In this document: one piece after another, positions 17,974 to 26,934 of the stretch
Layout of the letters: each line of letters begins with the position of its first letter
Numbering within the stretch: the stretch's first letter is position 1
Origin: Pedobacter panaciterrae
GTDB taxonomy: Bacteria; Bacteroidota; Bacteroidia; Sphingobacteriales; Sphingobacteriaceae
NCBI RefSeq assembly: GCF_001636695.1
Contig: NZ_LGEL01000017.1
Span: 1-64,000, forward strand
Length of the DNA stretch: 64,000 nucleotides
Direction: 5' to 3'
Translations under genes and position numbers: made by a program
Notes under the pieces: model-generated
Database searches by the model: none
Told to the model about the DNA's origin: nothing
What the model saw: only the letters and a program-made list of their open reading frames with translations

Positions 17974-18075
17974 TCGTCATCTCGAACATGGTGAGAGATG
18001 ACGACGTGTGTTATGTTATCGTGTCATTGCCACATTTTTGTATTTTTTCTAATCTCAGGCTCTCAAAATGACGAT
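17974..18075. repeat. Decayed palindrome, family copy B
   Basis: A 10-bp stem (TCGTCATCTC at 17974-17983, GAGATGACGA at 17995-18004) holds the end of the core shared with copies A, C and D, but the inner part has been lost. Further right, ATCGTGTCATT (18018-18028) can pair with AATGACGAT (18067-18075) with a bulged pair. Like the other copies it lies between convergent genes, here the Rieske gene and folD. Confidence 0.7.
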
Positions 18076-18103
18076 TACACAAGACCACAGCATAGAAATT
18101 TAC

Positions 18104-18985
18104 TTAGCCGTAAATTTCTTTTTTAGCCGATGCAAGTGTGTTCTTTAACAAACCAACAATGGTCATTAAACCAACACCACCCGGAACAGGAGTTATCCAT
18201 GAGGCTTTTGGTGCAACATTTTCAAAATCTACATCTCCATAAAGTTTGTATCCCGATTTGGTAGTAGCAGAAGTTTCTCTGTTCATACCCACATCAATCA
18301 CAATAGCACCAGGTTTAACCATATCGGCAGTAATAAAGTTTTTCTTGCCAATAGCTGCAATAATAATATCACCCTGTAAGCAAATTTCCTTTAAGTTAGT
18401 AGTTCTGCTATGGGTAAGGCTTACAGTACAGTTGCCAGGATTTGCGTTGCGGGCCATAAGAATACTCATTGGGCTACCAACAATGTTACTTCTACCCACA
18501 ACTACACAATGTTTACCAACCGTATCTATTTGATAAGATTGCAACATTAGCATGATACCATAAGGTGTAGCTGGAATAAAACATGGTAAATTACGCATCA
18601 TCCGTCCTAAATTGATTGGATGAAAACCATCTACATCCTTGCGGTGATCGATAGCCTCAGTTACCTTTTCAGGATCAATATGTTTAGGCAACGGAAGTTG
18701 AACAATTAAGCCGTCAACACCAGCATCCTGATTAATTTCTTTAACTTTTTGCAACAGTTCCTCTTCAGTAACAGTAACATCATATCTGATCAGTGAAGAC
18801 TGGAAGCCAACTTTCTCGCAGTTTTTCATTTTGCTGGCTACATAGGTCTCACTTCCACCATCGTTACCTACAAGTATGGCTACCAAATGAGGCTTTCTGC
18901 CGCTATCTGCTAAAAAATCTGCAGCTTCAACTGCTATTTCCTGTTTTATTTTCTCTGATACAAATTTTCCGTCAAGTAATTTCAT
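18104..18985 (-). CDS. folD: Methylenetetrahydrofolate dehydrogenase / cyclohydrolase
   Basis: A 293-residue bifunctional FolD with [15 protein letters not shown] (catalytic Tyr and Lys), [14 protein letters not shown], the NADP-binding [16 protein letters not shown] and the C-terminal [19 protein letters not shown]. It interconverts 5,10-methylene-, methenyl- and 10-formyl-tetrahydrofolate in one-carbon metabolism. It lies downstream of lepA on the same strand, separated by a heptamer palindrome. Confidence 0.97.
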   Translation of the reverse strand: MKLLDGKFVSEKIKQEIAVEAADFLADSGRKPHLVAILVGNDGGSETYVASKMKNCEKVGFQSSLIRYDVTVTEEELLQKVKEINQDAGVDGLIVQLPLPKHIDPEKVTEAIDHRKDVDGFHPINLGRMMRNLPCFIPATPYGIMLMLQSYQIDTVGKHCVVVGRSNIVGSPMSILMARNANPGNCTVSLTHSRTTNLKEICLQGDIIIAAIGKKNFITADMVKPGAIVIDVGMNRETSATTKSGYKLYGDVDFENVAPKASWITPVPGGVGLMTIVGLLKNTLASAKKEIYG

Positions 18986-18994
18986 CCTGGTATA

Positions 18995-19094
18995 TAGTGT
19001 TTAGTAATTAGTAGTTAGTACATAGTATTTAGTACTTAGACTAGATGCATAATTCAAACTATGTCTAAGTACTAAATACTACGTTCTAACTACT
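18995..19094. repeat. Heptamer tandem repeat folded into a long palindrome
   Basis: Six successive 7-bp units starting TAGT (tagtgtt, tagtaat, tagtagt, tagtaca, tagtatt, tagtact at 18995-19036) form a degenerate tandem array. The stretch 19010-19041 is complementary to 19063-19094 at 30 of 32 positions, with a 21-nt loop. The right arm is therefore the same heptamer array inverted. It lies between lepA and folD and could terminate lepA transcription. Confidence 0.88.
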
Positions 19095-19104
19095 ACTTCA
19101 AAAG

Positions 19105-20892
19105 TTAATCTAATTTCAATACCGCCATAAATGCAGTTTGTGGAATCTCCACATTTCCTACCTGGCGCATGCGTTTTTTACCTTGTTTCTGTTTTTCAAG
19201 TAACTTACGTTTACGGGAAATATCACCACCATAACATTTAGCGGTAACATCTTTACGTAAAGCGCTAAGCGTTTCACGGGCAATAACTTTTGCCCCGATA
19301 GACGCTTGTATCTTAATCTCGAATTGTTGACGAGGGATTAATTCTCTCAACTTCTCACAAATTTTCTTTCCAAAATCGTAAGCATTGCTACGGTGAATCA
19401 ATGAAGATAAAGCATCAACAGGCTCATCATTTAGCAACATATCTAATCTTACTAAATCCGATTTTCGGTAACCAACCTGATGATAGTCAAATGAAGCATA
19501 ACCTTTAGAAATTGTTTTTAGCTTATCATAAAAGTCAAAAACGATCTCTCCCATAGGCATCTCAAAAACAAGTTCTACGCGATCGGAAGTCAGGTAAGAT
19601 TGATTTACAATAATTCCTCTTTTTTGGATACAAAGTGACATTACCGGACCAACAAATTCGGCTTTAGTAATGATATTTGCTTTGATATAAGGTTCCTCCA
19701 CTGAATCCAATTTACTTGGATCAGGTAAATCTGAAGGATTGTTAACAATAACTTCATCACCCTTAGTGGTATGTGCAATGTATGATACGTTGGGTACGGT
19801 TGTAATAACCGTCATGTCAAATTCACGCTCTAAACGTTCCTGGATAATTTCCATGTGCAGCATTCCTAAGAAACCACAACGGAAACCGAAACCTAAGGCA
19901 GCAGAACTTTCAGGTTCAAACACAATAGAAGCATCATTAAGCTGCAATTTGTGCATTGCCTCACGTAATTCTTCAAATTCATCAGTATCAACAGGATAAA
20001 TTCCGGCAAAAACCATTGGCTTAACCTCTTCAAAACCTTGAATTGATTCTAACGAAGGTCTGTCAACAGTAGTGATTGTATCACCAACTTTTACTTCACG
20101 GGCTTCTTTGATACCGGAAATGATATAACCCACATCACCGGTTTTAACTACGCTACGTGGCGACATATCCAGTTTCAGAATACCAACTTCGTCTGCCAGG
20201 TATTGTTTGCCTGTATTTATGAATTTAACTTTATCACCCTTTTTAATTTGTCCGTTTACTACTTTATAGTAAGCAATAATTCCCCGGAATGGATTAAAAA
20301 CAGAATCAAAAATAAGTGCCTGTAAAGGTGCGTCAGGATCACCAACAGGAGCAGGGACACGGTCTACAATCGCCTGAATAATATCAGGGATACCCAGACC
20401 CGTTTTGCCTGATGCGGGGATAATCTCCTCACGTTTACACCCAATTAAATCAATAATCTGGTCTTTTACTTCCTCAGGCATAGCCCCGGGTAAATCCATT
20501 TTATTTAAGATCGGGATAATTTCAAGATCGTGCTCTAAAGCTAGATATAAGTTTGAAATGGTTTGTGCCTGAATTCCCTGAGATGCATCAACAATAAGCA
20601 GCGCGCCTTCGCAGGCTGCTATAGAGCGCGAAACCTCGTAAGAAAAATCTACGTGTCCGGGAGTATCAATCAGGTTAAAATTGTATTCAATTTCACCAAC
20701 CTTATAGTTCATTTGTATGGCATGACTTTTAATCGTTATGCCTCGCTCACGCTCAAGGTCCATGTTATCCAATAACTGGGCCTGCGATTCGCGTTGAGTA
20801 ATCGTCTCAGTGTATTCTAATAAACGGTCAGCCAAGGTGCTTTTCCCGTGGTCAATATGTGCAATTATGCAAAAATTACGTATATGCTTCAT
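19105..20892 (-). CDS. lepA: Elongation factor 4 (LepA)
   Basis: A 595-residue translational GTPase with G1 [14 protein letters not shown], switch [17 protein letters not shown] and G4 NKMDLP, followed by the LepA-specific C-terminal domain ([40 protein letters not shown]). It acts on the ribosome, promoting back-translocation or aiding subunit assembly. The length is full. A TATCTTTG box ends 8 bases before the start codon. Confidence 0.98.
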   Translation of the reverse strand: MKHIRNFCIIAHIDHGKSTLADRLLEYTETITQRESQAQLLDNMDLERERGITIKSHAIQMNYKVGEIEYNFNLIDTPGHVDFSYEVSRSIAACEGALLIVDASQGIQAQTISNLYLALEHDLEIIPILNKMDLPGAMPEEVKDQIIDLIGCKREEIIPASGKTGLGIPDIIQAIVDRVPAPVGDPDAPLQALIFDSVFNPFRGIIAYYKVVNGQIKKGDKVKFINTGKQYLADEVGILKLDMSPRSVVKTGDVGYIISGIKEAREVKVGDTITTVDRPSLESIQGFEEVKPMVFAGIYPVDTDEFEELREAMHKLQLNDASIVFEPESSAALGFGFRCGFLGMLHMEIIQERLEREFDMTVITTVPNVSYIAHTTKGDEVIVNNPSDLPDPSKLDSVEEPYIKANIITKAEFVGPVMSLCIQKRGIIVNQSYLTSDRVELVFEMPMGEIVFDFYDKLKTISKGYASFDYHQVGYRKSDLVRLDMLLNDEPVDALSSLIHRSNAYDFGKKICEKLRELIPRQQFEIKIQASIGAKVIARETLSALRKDVTAKCYGGDISRKRKLLEKQKQGKKRMRQVGNVEIPQTAFMAVLKLD

Positions 20893-20900
20893 CAGTGGCG

Positions 20901-20908
20901 CAAAGATA
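20901..20908 (-). promoter_or_regulatory. Promoter -7 element directly before lepA
   Basis: Minus-strand TATCTTTG matches TAnnTTTG and ends 8 bases before the lepA ATG, so the expected leader is almost nil. Confidence 0.55.
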
Positions 20909-20925
20909 AGATTTTGAGCGGATTA

Positions 20926-21666
20926 TTATGCAGGTTTGTTGGCTAGCCCGATTAAATTTTTTACGGTCTCACTATCAGTAAGATCGTAACTGAATTCATC
21001 TGCTACGCTACCCATGTTTAATTTGGGGTTTCTGAATTGCATTTCGCTCTTTACAGCATGTCTTGCAGAGGCATGGAACTCTTTAGCGCCTGTTAATTTA
21101 ATAATGTCAGTAATGTTACCTGCAGAAACACCGGCACCCGGCATAATGATGATTCTTCCCTGTGCCTGTTTAATCAGTTTTGCAAGAACATCTGCTCCCT
21201 TAAACGCAGACGCTTCTCCACCGGAAGTAAGAATTCGCTCACAACCAATCTCAATAACATCCTCTAAAGCTTTTTCCAGATCATTGCTCATGTCAAATGC
21301 CCTGTGAAACGTAACGGGCATTGGCCTGGCTGCAGCAATCAGTTCCGCACATCTTTCTTTGTCTACGCTTCCATCGGCCTTTAATATACCAATAACTACT
21401 CCATCACAATTTAACGATTTGCAGATTTTTATATCTTCTTTCATTAAATCAAATTCCAAATCAGAATATAAAAAATCTCCTCCGCGTGGTCGTATAATGG
21501 GGTATACTTTAATTGATAACATCTTTTTCGCCAAAGCGATTGTCGAATAACTTGGTGTTGTACCCCCTTCAGATAAATTATCACATAACTCAACCCTTAT
21601 TGCCCCGCCTTCCTGAGCTGCAAGTGCAGATCTCACAGAATTGGCGCAAACCTCCATATTTACCAT
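20926..21666 (-). CDS. cutC: CutC family protein
   Basis: A 246-residue TIM-barrel protein with the CutC signatures EVCANSVRSALAAQEGGAIR, VELCDNLSEGGTTPSY, IRPRGGDFLYSD, VTFHRAFDM and ILTSGGEASA. The name comes from a proposed role in copper homeostasis; the enzymatic function is still debated. It follows the glycosylasparaginase gene by about 10 bp on the same strand and is probably cotranscribed. Confidence 0.93.
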   Translation of the reverse strand: MVNMEVCANSVRSALAAQEGGAIRVELCDNLSEGGTTPSYSTIALAKKMLSIKVYPIIRPRGGDFLYSDLEFDLMKEDIKICKSLNCDGVVIGILKADGSVDKERCAELIAAARPMPVTFHRAFDMSNDLEKALEDVIEIGCERILTSGGEASAFKGADVLAKLIKQAQGRIIIMPGAGVSAGNITDIIKLTGAKEFHASARHAVKSEMQFRNPKLNMGSVADEFSYDLTDSETVKNLIGLANKPA

Positions 21667-21676
21667 GATACTAATA

Positions 21677-22711
21677 TTAATAATAACTTTTTCCGGGAAT
21701 TAACAGATCCGTTTTTTGTTCAGTACAAACGGCATAACTAAAGCCCTTCTGAATAGCGTATGCGCCATATTCTCCTTTTTTATTGATGGCAAGAAAGCCA
21801 ACCTGTATTACTTTAGCAGTTTCAGGTTTCTTTTTAATGATTCTCATTACTGCTTCTTTACAGGCGTCTTCTGGTGAATAGCCCTGGCGCATCAATTCTA
21901 CAACCAGAAAACTTCCAACGTTACGGATTACCTCTTCGCCCACTCCGGTAGAGGTAGCACCACCAACTTCGTTGTCTACATATAAACCAGCACCAATTAT
22001 TGGACTGTCACCTACACGGCCATGTAGCTTGTAGGCCATTCCGCTAGTTGTACATGCACCAGAAATATTTCCTTTTGCATCAATGGCCAGCATACCTATA
22101 GTATCGTGATTGTATTGATTTCCAGGTAATTTAGTAGGAGCAGCTTTATCATAAAGCTTGTTCTCTATATTCATTACCGGTGCATATTTAGCAGTTTTAA
22201 GCCATTCTTTCCAGGCTTTTTCACTTTCTTTTGTAAGTAAATTTTCTTTTTTAAAACCGTTCTCTAAAGCAAATTGAAGGGCACCATCACCAACAAGCAT
22301 TACATGCGGCGTTTTCTCCATGATCAATCTGGCAACAGAAATTGGATGCATAATGTGCTCCAAACCAGCTACAGAGCCACAATTACCTTGTTCATCCATA
22401 ATACAGGCATCAAGCGTAACATGTCCATCTCTGTCTGGTAAGCCGCCATAACCCACCGATTGGTTTTTGGGATCTGCTTCCGGCACATGAACACCTTGCT
22501 CAACTGCATCTAAAGCTCTGCCACCAGACGAAAGTACTTTCCATGCTGCCTGATTAGCCGCAATTCCAAAATCCCAGGTAGAGATTACTATAGGTTTAAC
22601 ATTAGCAGAGGCTGATTTAGCCGGAATTATTTCGGCTATACTACTTTTATTAACAGCAAGAAGGGAGGCCGATATTGCAGTTGTTTTTATGAATTTTCTA
22701 CGATTAAACAT
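21677..22711 (-). CDS. Tat-exported N4-(beta-N-acetylglucosaminyl)-L-asparaginase
   Basis: A 344-residue Ntn hydrolase. The N-terminus MFNRRKFIKTTAISASLLAV is a twin-arginine signal. The autoprocessing and catalytic threonine lies in NHDTIGMLAID, followed by SGACTTSGMAYKLHGRVGDS and GGATSTGVGEE, as in flavobacterial glycosylasparaginase. It cleaves the GlcNAc-Asn link of N-glycans after export. The start at 22711 is chosen because the longer frame (to 22753) would overlap the upstream gene and mask the Tat signal. Confidence 0.92.
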   Translation of the reverse strand: MFNRRKFIKTTAISASLLAVNKSSIAEIIPAKSASANVKPIVISTWDFGIAANQAAWKVLSSGGRALDAVEQGVHVPEADPKNQSVGYGGLPDRDGHVTLDACIMDEQGNCGSVAGLEHIMHPISVARLIMEKTPHVMLVGDGALQFALENGFKKENLLTKESEKAWKEWLKTAKYAPVMNIENKLYDKAAPTKLPGNQYNHDTIGMLAIDAKGNISGACTTSGMAYKLHGRVGDSPIIGAGLYVDNEVGGATSTGVGEEVIRNVGSFLVVELMRQGYSPEDACKEAVMRIIKKKPETAKVIQVGFLAINKKGEYGAYAIQKGFSYAVCTEQKTDLLIPGKSYY

Positions 22712-22727
22712 TGTAGGTTTAAAGTAA

Positions 22728-23531
22728 CTAAATAATTTTAAAATTATCAGCATCTCTTAGAAAAGGAAAACTACGACGGGTTTTAACCAATTCTTCATAA
22801 CCTATACTAAAGGTGTATAAATCTTCATCTTCAGGTTTATAGTAAATAGTTTTTCCCATAGGATCAATGCATTGAGAATGACCACTATGGTAAACTTCAT
22901 TTCCATCGTGACCAACCCTGTTTGCGCCAATTACATAGCTTTGGTTTTCAATTGCACGAGCAGGAATAAGTGCATTCCAATGGCTCGATCTTTTATCCGG
23001 CCAGCTTGCAATTAATAATAGTATATCATATTCTGCATTCTGATTGCGCAACCATACAGGGAAACGAAGGTCATAGCAAATGGCTAAACGTATTTTCCAG
23101 CCTTTTAAGTCCACAATCACTTTGTCATGGCCGGGGGTGTAATTTTTATCTTCATCACCTAATCCAAAAAGGTGGCGTTTATCATAATGGCTATAAGTAC
23201 CGTCAGGCAGCATCCAGATTAAGCGGTTATAATATTTATCGTTTTCTTTTATGATTAAACTTCCTGTAACAACACATTCATATTTATCGGCTGTTTGGGC
23301 CATCCACTGCATTGTTTTTCCATTCATTTCCTCGGCAAGTGATGCAGCATTCATACTAAAACCTGTATTGAACATCTCTGGAAGTATAATCAGGTCAGTT
23401 TTCTCTTTTATACCCATTGATAACCTGAGGGCAAGATTCTGTAAGTTTTTATCTATGTTTTCCCAAAAGAGATATGCCTGATAAATTGTAATTTTGAGAT
23501 TGCTAATATTCAGGTAATTTGGTTGATCCAT
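22728..23531 (-). CDS. Omega-amidase of the nitrilase superfamily (YafV/NIT2-like)
   Basis: A 267-residue carbon-nitrogen hydrolase with the catalytic triad Glu (LPEMFNTGFSM), Lys (SHYDKRHLFG) and Cys (LAICYDLRFPVWLRN). The closest named group is YafV/omega-amidase, which hydrolyses 2-oxoglutaramate or 2-oxosuccinamate to the keto acid and ammonia. Its neighbour is a PLP aminotransferase of the glutamine/methionine type, 24 bp upstream. Together they form the classic transaminase plus omega-amidase couple. Confidence 0.88.
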   Translation of the reverse strand: MDQPNYLNISNLKITIYQAYLFWENIDKNLQNLALRLSMGIKEKTDLIILPEMFNTGFSMNAASLAEEMNGKTMQWMAQTADKYECVVTGSLIIKENDKYYNRLIWMLPDGTYSHYDKRHLFGLGDEDKNYTPGHDKVIVDLKGWKIRLAICYDLRFPVWLRNQNAEYDILLLIASWPDKRSSHWNALIPARAIENQSYVIGANRVGHDGNEVYHSGHSQCIDPMGKTIYYKPEDEDLYTFSIGYEELVKTRRSFPFLRDADNFKII

Positions 23532-23555
23532 TATTCTAATTTAAAGGGATGTAAA

Positions 23556-24701
23556 TTATAACTTCATTAGTCCTTCAACGGCTTTTTCTAATGTTTCGTG
23601 CTTTTTAGCAAAACAAAAGCGTAAGACCTTATGATCTGTTTTTCTAATGTAGAAGGCCGAAACAGGTATGCTTGCTACTCCATTTTCCCTCACAAGCTTC
23701 TGGGCCATATCTGTATCTTTCTCATCATTCAAGTGAGCATAGCTAACACATTGAAAGTAAGAGCCATGACAAGGTAATAATTTAAATTTAGTTTCGCCAA
23801 GTAATGAACGGAAGAAATCCCGCTTTTCCTGAAAAAACTCAGATAATCCACTGTATGTTTCAGGGTCTTTAAGGTAATTGGCAACACCAACCTGCATCGG
23901 TGTGTTTACACTAAAAACATTGAACTGGTGTACTTTGCGGAACTCCTTCATTAAGTTGGCAGGAGCAAGGCAGTAGCCCAATTTCCATCCTGTTGTATGT
24001 AGTAGTTTACCGAAAGATGCCACAACAAAACTTCTATCTCTTAGCTCAGGATATAAAGCCACACTGTGGTGCTTTTTACCATCGAATATGATATGCTCAT
24101 AAACCTCATCACTTAAAATAAGAATATCTGTATTTTTAGTAAGTTTAATAAGCGCTTTGATGTCCTTTTCCGTTAAAATACTACCTGTAGGGTTATGCGG
24201 ACTATTTAAAATGATCATTTTAGTATTGGCGGTAAATAGTTTCTTTACCATTTCCCAATCTATTTCATAATCCGGTGGTACCATCTCGTAGGGCTTTACA
24301 AGGCCGCCTAATAATTTAATAGCAGGAGCATAGGAGTCGTAAGCAGGCTCAAAAATAATTACTTCATCACCTGCCGTAATACACGAAGATAGTGCTGTAA
24401 ATATGGCCTGGGTGCCACCTGCTGTAACAGTAACCTCGGTATCCGGATTGTAAAGAGCGCCATATAAAGTGTTTGCCTTTTCGGCAATAAGCGTTCTAAG
24501 CGATTGCAATCCGGGCATCGGAGCGTACTGGTTAAAACCCTTCTTCATTGCATCGGCTACAAAATCAACCAGTTTTGGGTCGCAATCATAATCAGGAAAT
24601 CCTTGGGATAGGTTTATCGCATTATGCTCTTCAGCGAGTTTAGACATCACTGTGAAAATGGTGGTGCCAACTGTGGGTAATTTGGAATTTATAGATATCA
24701 T
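23556..24701 (-). CDS. PLP aminotransferase, methionine/glutamine transaminase type (YbdL-like)
   Basis: A 381-residue fold-type I aminotransferase with NLSQGFPDYDCDP, NSPHNPTGSIL, LSDEVYEHIIFDGK, the PLP lysine in VASFGKLLHTTGWKLGY and the C-terminal LRFCFAKKHETL. This is close to YbdL/kynurenine aminotransferase, which uses methionine or glutamine as amino donor. Coupled to the omega-amidase gene next to it, transamination with glutamine becomes irreversible; this supports methionine salvage or keto acid recycling. Confidence 0.9.
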   Translation of the reverse strand: MISINSKLPTVGTTIFTVMSKLAEEHNAINLSQGFPDYDCDPKLVDFVADAMKKGFNQYAPMPGLQSLRTLIAEKANTLYGALYNPDTEVTVTAGGTQAIFTALSSCITAGDEVIIFEPAYDSYAPAIKLLGGLVKPYEMVPPDYEIDWEMVKKLFTANTKMIILNSPHNPTGSILTEKDIKALIKLTKNTDILILSDEVYEHIIFDGKKHHSVALYPELRDRSFVVASFGKLLHTTGWKLGYCLAPANLMKEFRKVHQFNVFSVNTPMQVGVANYLKDPETYSGLSEFFQEKRDFFRSLLGETKFKLLPCHGSYFQCVSYAHLNDEKDTDMAQKLVRENGVASIPVSAFYIRKTDHKVLRFCFAKKHETLEKAVEGLMKL

Positions 24702-24768
24702 GTTTAAGCGAAAATAGAAATAATATTTATCCGGTTATATCAGAATTATTTAATAATTTCAACCTGCT

Positions 24769-25539
24769 ATGACTTTTAAAACAAAAGAGAGCAGATTACT
24801 GCTCATTTTAGGGAGCTTCTTTGTCGCAAATGCCATACTCTCAGAGTTCATTGGTGTAAAGATATTTACAGTTGAAGGTACACTTGGTATACAAAAATTT
24901 AATATTAATTTATTGGGAGTGCCTAATCTTTCATATAATATGTCGGCAGGCGTTTTAACCTGGCCCATTATTTTTATCATGACAGATATTATTAATGAAT
25001 ATTTTGGAGTAAGGCAAGTTCGTTATCTATCTATTTTAACAGCCATTTTAATAGCATACGCATTTATTGTTGTGGGTGGAGCCATGCACTTACAACCTTC
25101 TGATTTTTGGGTTAAACAAACTATTAACGGAGAATCCTTAAATATGAATAATGCCTTTGCCGGTATATTTGGGCAAGGCATGTGGATCATAGTGGGCTCC
25201 ATTGTTGCTTTTCTTGTTGGCCAGATTGCTGATGTGCTTATTTTTCATAAAATTAAGAAAATTACCGGCGACAAGGCCTTGTGGTTACGTGCCACCGGTT
25301 CAACAGTAGTTTCGCAATGTATTGATAGCTTTGTAGTTATCTTTATTGCTTTTTATCTTAATCCTCAATACCACTGGAGCTGGCAAATGGTTGCTGCAAT
25401 AGGACTTGTAAATTATACCTATAAGTTCGTGATAGCCATTCTGATGACTCCTATACTATATCTAGTTCATGGGATTATAGACAGGTATCTTGGAAAAGAC
25501 CTATCTCATCGAATGATAACAATGGCTGGCAGGAGATAG
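24769..25539 (+). CDS. Queuosine precursor transporter (YhhQ/VUT family)
   Basis: A 256-residue membrane protein with about six segments (for example LLILGSFFVANAILSEFIGV, IFIMTDIINEYFGVRQVRY, WIIVGSIVAFLVGQIADVLI). The conserved DIINEYFG and STVVSQCIDSFVVIFIAF match the YhhQ family, which imports preQ0/preQ1. Together with queE in the same window it suggests that the cell both makes and scavenges the precursor. It converges on the Gre-type gene with abutting stop codons. Confidence 0.9.
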   Translation: MTFKTKESRLLLILGSFFVANAILSEFIGVKIFTVEGTLGIQKFNINLLGVPNLSYNMSAGVLTWPIIFIMTDIINEYFGVRQVRYLSILTAILIAYAFIVVGGAMHLQPSDFWVKQTINGESLNMNNAFAGIFGQGMWIIVGSIVAFLVGQIADVLIFHKIKKITGDKALWLRATGSTVVSQCIDSFVVIFIAFYLNPQYHWSWQMVAAIGLVNYTYKFVIAILMTPILYLVHGIIDRYLGKDLSHRMITMAGRR

Positions 25540-25917
25540 CTACATTCTTTGTACAGATAGTATTTTGAATTCCTGTAAGCCATCTGGCATTTCCCAGGTA
25601 ATAATGTCGTTTGTTCTGTAGCCAAACAATGCAATCCCAATTGGTGCAAAAACAGATACCTTTTGAACTTTAATGTTAGCCTCTTCTGGCATTACAAGTT
25701 TGAAGGTAAACTCTTTACCTGTTTTGGTATTGGCTATACGAGCTTCAGATTTTAAGCACACTACGTCCGAAGGCAGTTCTTCTTCTGAATATATGGTAGC
25801 TTCTTTTAATTCGTTGCTTAATTTTTCTTTGTTGTAAGCGCTCATATTTGATTTTTCTAAATGTTCCTTTAATAATTTAAAGTCGCTTTTTGATAATGAC
25901 AATGATTTAGTTTCCAT
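25540..25917 (-). CDS. GreA/GreB-family factor (Rnk-like)
   Basis: A 125-residue protein. Residues about 45-125 form a GreA/GreB C-terminal domain (VCLKSEARIANTKTGKEFTF, then SVFAPIGIALFGYRTNDIITW). The N-terminal part (about 1-40) is a short charged helix rather than the long coiled coil of GreA, so it resembles Rnk or other secondary-channel RNA polymerase binders. It could modulate transcription but not cleave backtracked RNA in the usual way; this is inference from length. Confidence 0.8.
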   Translation of the reverse strand: METKSLSLSKSDFKLLKEHLEKSNMSAYNKEKLSNELKEATIYSEEELPSDVVCLKSEARIANTKTGKEFTFKLVMPEEANIKVQKVSVFAPIGIALFGYRTNDIITWEMPDGLQEFKILSVQRM

Positions 25918-26482
25918 GATCTTGAATGTGTTGTGATTTAATATTTGTTATATTTTTTTCAAAAAATTAGGTACGCAATTCAGGCTTCTGCTGAAAAGGT
26001 GTTAAGATTGAAGATGAAAAATGAGAAAAAGCAGATTTTTATCAGGTGCTTTTAACCCCCGCATCGAAAAAAGAAAATCGAAATGATACGGGGTTTAATT
26101 AATAAAGTCCTTGCTAGTGGTTTGAAAACTAAAACCGAAGGGATAGTTTTCTCTGAAAAACCTTTTGAAAAGTGCATACGAATGCAACTGGTGCCTGTTG
26201 TAGGCATCAATTATAGCTTTTTGTATGTTCTTTTGTTGGTTCATTGTTTGCTAATGTCGACACCTTTTTCCTTATTTCAAAAGAAAATCGGTTTTTACAT
26301 TAAAAAATGATCTGGGGTTTACTTATTTGATGAGATAAATACTATCTGATTTTCTATTCACCCGGACATAACCCGGACATACCGCGGATCTAACCCGGAT
26401 ATAGCGCGGGAAATGCCCCTGTAAAATCCCTGCAATATCTGGTTATAATTGCCCATAGTTATAAGCAGTATGCTACGAAGTA
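25918..26482. other. 565-bp non-coding stretch
   Basis: No convincing gene. It holds a GC-rich hairpin at about 26053-26095 (AACCCCCGCATC against GATACGGGGTT, imperfect), a small hairpin TGCCTgttgtAGGCA near 26191-26205, and the 11-bp tandem repeats at 26360-26414. A 75-codon ORF at 26083-26310 overlaps the first hairpin and has no recognisable family, so I do not call it a gene. Confidence 0.6.
26360..26414. repeat. Degenerate 11-bp tandem repeat, five units
   Basis: Units are acccggacata, acccggacata, ccgcggatcta, acccggatata and gcgcgggaaat at 26360, 26371, 26382, 26393 and 26404. They are markedly more GC-rich than the surroundings. The period equals about one DNA helical turn. It lies 3' of the RES/Xre operon, with no gene immediately downstream on the plus strand. 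Confidence 0.85.
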
Positions 26483-26932
26483 TTAGCTTTTTATTCTTCT
26501 GTCAAAAACAAAAGGTTCTGATTTTAGCAATTTTACCGATTTAAAATCTGGGTGATGCGGATTTATCAGGTAATTATATTCAGCTATAATAATAGAGGAG
26601 GGTACTTTTAAAATGGCAGATTTTCCTTCATTGATCCAATCCTCACCAATTTTTTGAGTTAATGGGATGTTATGATATTCAATCCAGTCAACTGGTAGTT
26701 TTTTAATATCCACAGGAATGATTCTTATGTCGTCAGGTATTTCTATAGTCATTACCTGAAACGATTGGTTTAATCCTATTTGATTTCTGTGGACAACGTT
26801 TTCCAGGCAGGCTAATGAGCGCGAGCCTGCGCTGTAAATTACTTCTACATCGTTAGGGTTCCAGCGTGCCGCTCTGCCCGAAGTAAATAGCCTGGTAGCA
26901 TATTTAGCTAATGCAATACGAAATACAAGCAT
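26483..26932 (-). CDS. RES-domain toxin
   Basis: A 149-residue RES-domain protein (FRIALAKYATRLFTSGRAAR, then VIYSAGSRSLACLENVVH). The family takes its name from conserved Arg, Glu and Ser; Arg23/Arg20 and Glu44 are visible in this N-terminal part. Known RES toxins degrade NAD+ and arrest growth. It begins two bases after the Xre/MbcA/ParS-type antitoxin gene, as in standard RES-Xre modules. Start and stop are intact, so the toxin is probably functional. Confidence 0.9.
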   Translation of the reverse strand: MLVFRIALAKYATRLFTSGRAARWNPNDVEVIYSAGSRSLACLENVVHRNQIGLNQSFQVMTIEIPDDIRIIPVDIKKLPVDWIEYHNIPLTQKIGEDWINEGKSAILKVPSSIIIAEYNYLINPHHPDFKSVKLLKSEPFVFDRRIKS

Positions 26933-26934
26933 AT

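Noticed and set aside
22712-22753. Longer start for the glycosylasparaginase
   Set aside because: It would overlap the omega-amidase gene and put residues before the twin-arginine signal.
26083-26310. 75-codon plus-strand ORF starting MIRGLINKVLASG
   Set aside because: No family, overlaps a GC-rich hairpin, no promoter box, odd composition; probably chance in a non-coding stretch.
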